Source: Deltaproteobacteria bacterium
Lineage (GTDB): Bacteria > Desulfobacterota > Desulfarculia > Adiutricales > JAGVGV01
NCBI GenBank assembly: GCA_020056895.1
Contig: JAGVGV010000730.1
Location: 1-6,320 of the forward strand
Direction: 5' to 3'
DNA: 6,320 nt
Each line of letters starts with the position of its first letter. Positions within the stretch are counted from its first letter, which is position 1. The position numbers were made by a program, and so were the translations under genes. Below, in pieces: positions 5,574 through 6,320 of the stretch. The notes beneath the pieces were generated by a model, which made no database searches, was not told the origin of the DNA, and saw only the letters and a program-made list of their open reading frames with translations.

Positions 5574-5630
5574 TGCCCCGCCGTTTCGAGCCCGCTTGGG
5601 GGTTCGAGCGGCCGAGGCCGGCGAACGGGG

Positions 5631-5659
5631 GGGCCTCCCGGGGTGGTTCCGTGAGGCCC
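5631..5659. terminator. Hairpin between two convergent genes (possible terminator)
   Basis: GGGCCTC (5631-5637) pairs perfectly with GAGGCCC (5653-5659). After one mismatch, CGG (5639-5641) pairs with CCG (5649-5651). On the plus strand it is followed by TTATCGT, a weak T-rich tail. It sits 57 bases after the CreD-like stop codon and just before the end of the minus-strand gene. It could end either transcript, though it lacks a true T-run. Confidence 0.45.
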
Positions 5660-5665
5660 TTATCG

Positions 5666-6001
5666 TCAGGCGCCGGTGGTCACGCGTTCCGGCGGCGCCA
5701 AGGCCGGGTGCCTCCAAACCAGGTTGGCTTGGCCGTTTTCATAAACGAAGAAAAAGACCGGTACGCCTTCCAGGGTTCGTACGTCCATGGCCACGGGGTG
5801 TTCCGGGTCGGGATTCTCCTTGGCCAGGATGACCAGGTAAAAAAGGTTTTCGTGGCGCACCGTCACGTAGGGGTGCCCTTTGTATTGATCGGTAATGGCT
5901 TCCCAGGCCTCGCTCGTGTTGGCCGGTTCATCGGCCCAGGCGGCGGTCCCAGCGCCGGCGCCAAGGGCCAGCATCAGGCAAAGTATAATGATCTTTTTCA
6001 T
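5666..6001 (-). CDS. Small exported protein of unknown function
   Basis: A 111-residue protein that I do not recognise. Two lysines and a hydrophobic core (about residues 4-20) form a clear signal peptide with likely cleavage after Ala-Trp-Ala (23), leaving an 88-residue periplasmic or secreted form. The mature part is mixed charged/aromatic (YVTVRHENLFYLVILA at 45-60, VPVFFFVYENGQANLVWRH at 80-98), suggesting a small compact beta-containing domain. It has no cysteine after the signal peptide, no heme motif and no lipobox, so it is neither a cytochrome nor a lipoprotein. GGAGG lies seven bases before the ATG, a strong ribosome binding site. It stands alone, convergent with the CreD-like gene. 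The good signal peptide, ribosome site and codon pattern make it a likely real gene. Confidence 0.8.
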   Translation of the reverse strand: MKKIIILCLMLALGAGAGTAAWADEPANTSEAWEAITDQYKGHPYVTVRHENLFYLVILAKENPDPEHPVAMDVRTLEGVPVFFFVYENGQANLVWRHPALAPPERVTTGA

Positions 6002-6114
6002 GGGACACCTCCCCCCGGGGCATGAAGGTTCTGGTTCGGATCCGGGGTCCCTGGCGGAGGCGCGGCCTCTTTTCAGGGAATGGGGTTCCCGTCGGATGAA
6101 AACCCACGCTGGGA

Positions 6115-6128
6115 TTTCCGTCCGGAAA
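6115..6128. repeat. Palindrome TTTCCG-TC-CGGAAA
   Basis: Six-base arms (6115-6120 and 6123-6128) surround TC, about 115 bases upstream of the minus-strand start at 6001. One arm recurs as CGGAAA at 6137-6142. It has the form of an operator, but no regulator can be named. Confidence 0.35.
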
Positions 6129-6247
6129 GAACGGTTCGGAAAACCAAGGTCCGTTTACGAGGAGGGAAATGAGGAAGTCGCGGTCGAAGGTCGCAGATTC
6201 CAGGGACCGCCGGCCGGACCCAAGGAGCCCAAAACCCGCCGGCCGCC

Positions 6248-6261
6248 CGTCAAACGTCAAA
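6248..6261. repeat. Tandem heptamer CGTCAAA x2
   Basis: CGTCAAA is repeated exactly head to tail (6248-6254 and 6255-6261). On the minus strand it reads TTTGACG twice, each containing a -35-like TTGACG. No matching -10 is found at 16-18 bases. It could be a direct-repeat binding site of an OmpR/PhoB-type regulator, or chance. Confidence 0.3.
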
Positions 6262-6320
6262 TGTTCATCGTGGCTTCATGGGAGCCACCCGAGAGTCCCC
6301 CGAACCCGGATCACCCTTTC

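Larger units (their letters stand above)
6002..6320. other. Region without a convincing gene, upstream of the small exported protein gene
   Basis: This 319-bp stretch precedes the minus-strand gene starting at 6001 and should hold its promoter, but I see no clear -35/-10 pair. It contains a 14-base palindrome TTTCCG-TC-CGGAAA (6115-6128) with a further CGGAAA at 6137-6142, and a tandem heptamer CGTCAAA twice (6248-6261). A plus-strand ATG at 6169 with GGAGG close before it opens a frame to the window edge, but its Arg/Pro/Ser-rich product does not look like a real protein. On the minus strand, frames from the right edge end at TGA (for example 6265-6267), so the tail of a neighbouring gene cannot be excluded. 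Confidence 0.4.

Noticed and set aside
6169..6320. Possible plus-strand gene starting at ATG 6169 and open to the window edge
   Set aside because: GGAGG is only three bases from the ATG, and the predicted product is Arg/Pro/Ser-rich with no structure or motif. It cannot be judged without the right flank.
1..6320. CRISPR arrays, tRNA/rRNA genes, transposases or integrase attachment sites
   Set aside because: No regularly spaced repeats, RNA gene cores or mobile-element proteins were found on either strand.

Overview
This GC-rich window probably comes from an anaerobic or facultatively anaerobic bacterium of the Desulfobacterota (former Deltaproteobacteria) type. That placement is an inference from three things: a sigma-54 activator of the NifA class, periplasmic multiheme c-type cytochromes of respiratory type, and a sulfate-reducer-like mix of genes. 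No rRNA or taxonomic marker gene is present.

Layout, left to right. Positions 1-209 are a leader region with a small palindrome and weak promoter-like elements. Positions 210-1760 (+) encode a GAF/AAA+/Fis-type HTH sigma-54-dependent transcriptional activator. It converges on a two-gene cytochrome operon read from the minus strand. A short 82-bp convergent gap (1761-1842) is packed with overlapping inverted repeats. The operon begins at 3912 with a tetraheme NapC/NirT/NrfH-type membrane-anchored cytochrome (3361-3912). It continues after a 105-bp structured spacer with an octaheme cytochrome of the hydroxylamine oxidoreductase (HAO) family (1843-3255). A sigma-70-like promoter for this operon lies at 3993-4020. 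A 371-bp divergent intergenic region then leads to a plus-strand gene (4284-5573) for a CreD-like inner-membrane protein. That gene converges on a small minus-strand gene (5666-6001) for an exported 111-residue protein of unknown function. Positions 6002-6320 contain no convincing gene.

The functional core is the cytochrome pair. A NapC-family protein takes electrons from membrane quinol and passes them to a periplasmic partner. Here the partner carries eight CXXCH motifs and the family signatures of HAO. Together they offer twelve hemes and look like a quinol-driven reductive nitrogen module (nitrite and/or hydroxylamine reduction to ammonium, or detoxification). This is like the arrangement described for Campylobacterota, rather than the oxidative HAO of ammonia oxidisers. 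The direction of catalysis is not proven by sequence alone. The adjacent activator may control this module or another set of genes; no sigma-54 promoter is visible in front of the cytochrome operon. One candidate -24/-12 element lies in front of the CreD-like gene.

The least explained items are the missing Met ligand at heme 1 of the NapC-like protein, the P460 tyrosine question in the octaheme protein, the mutually exclusive stems in the convergent gap, and the foldable spacer between the two cytochrome genes.
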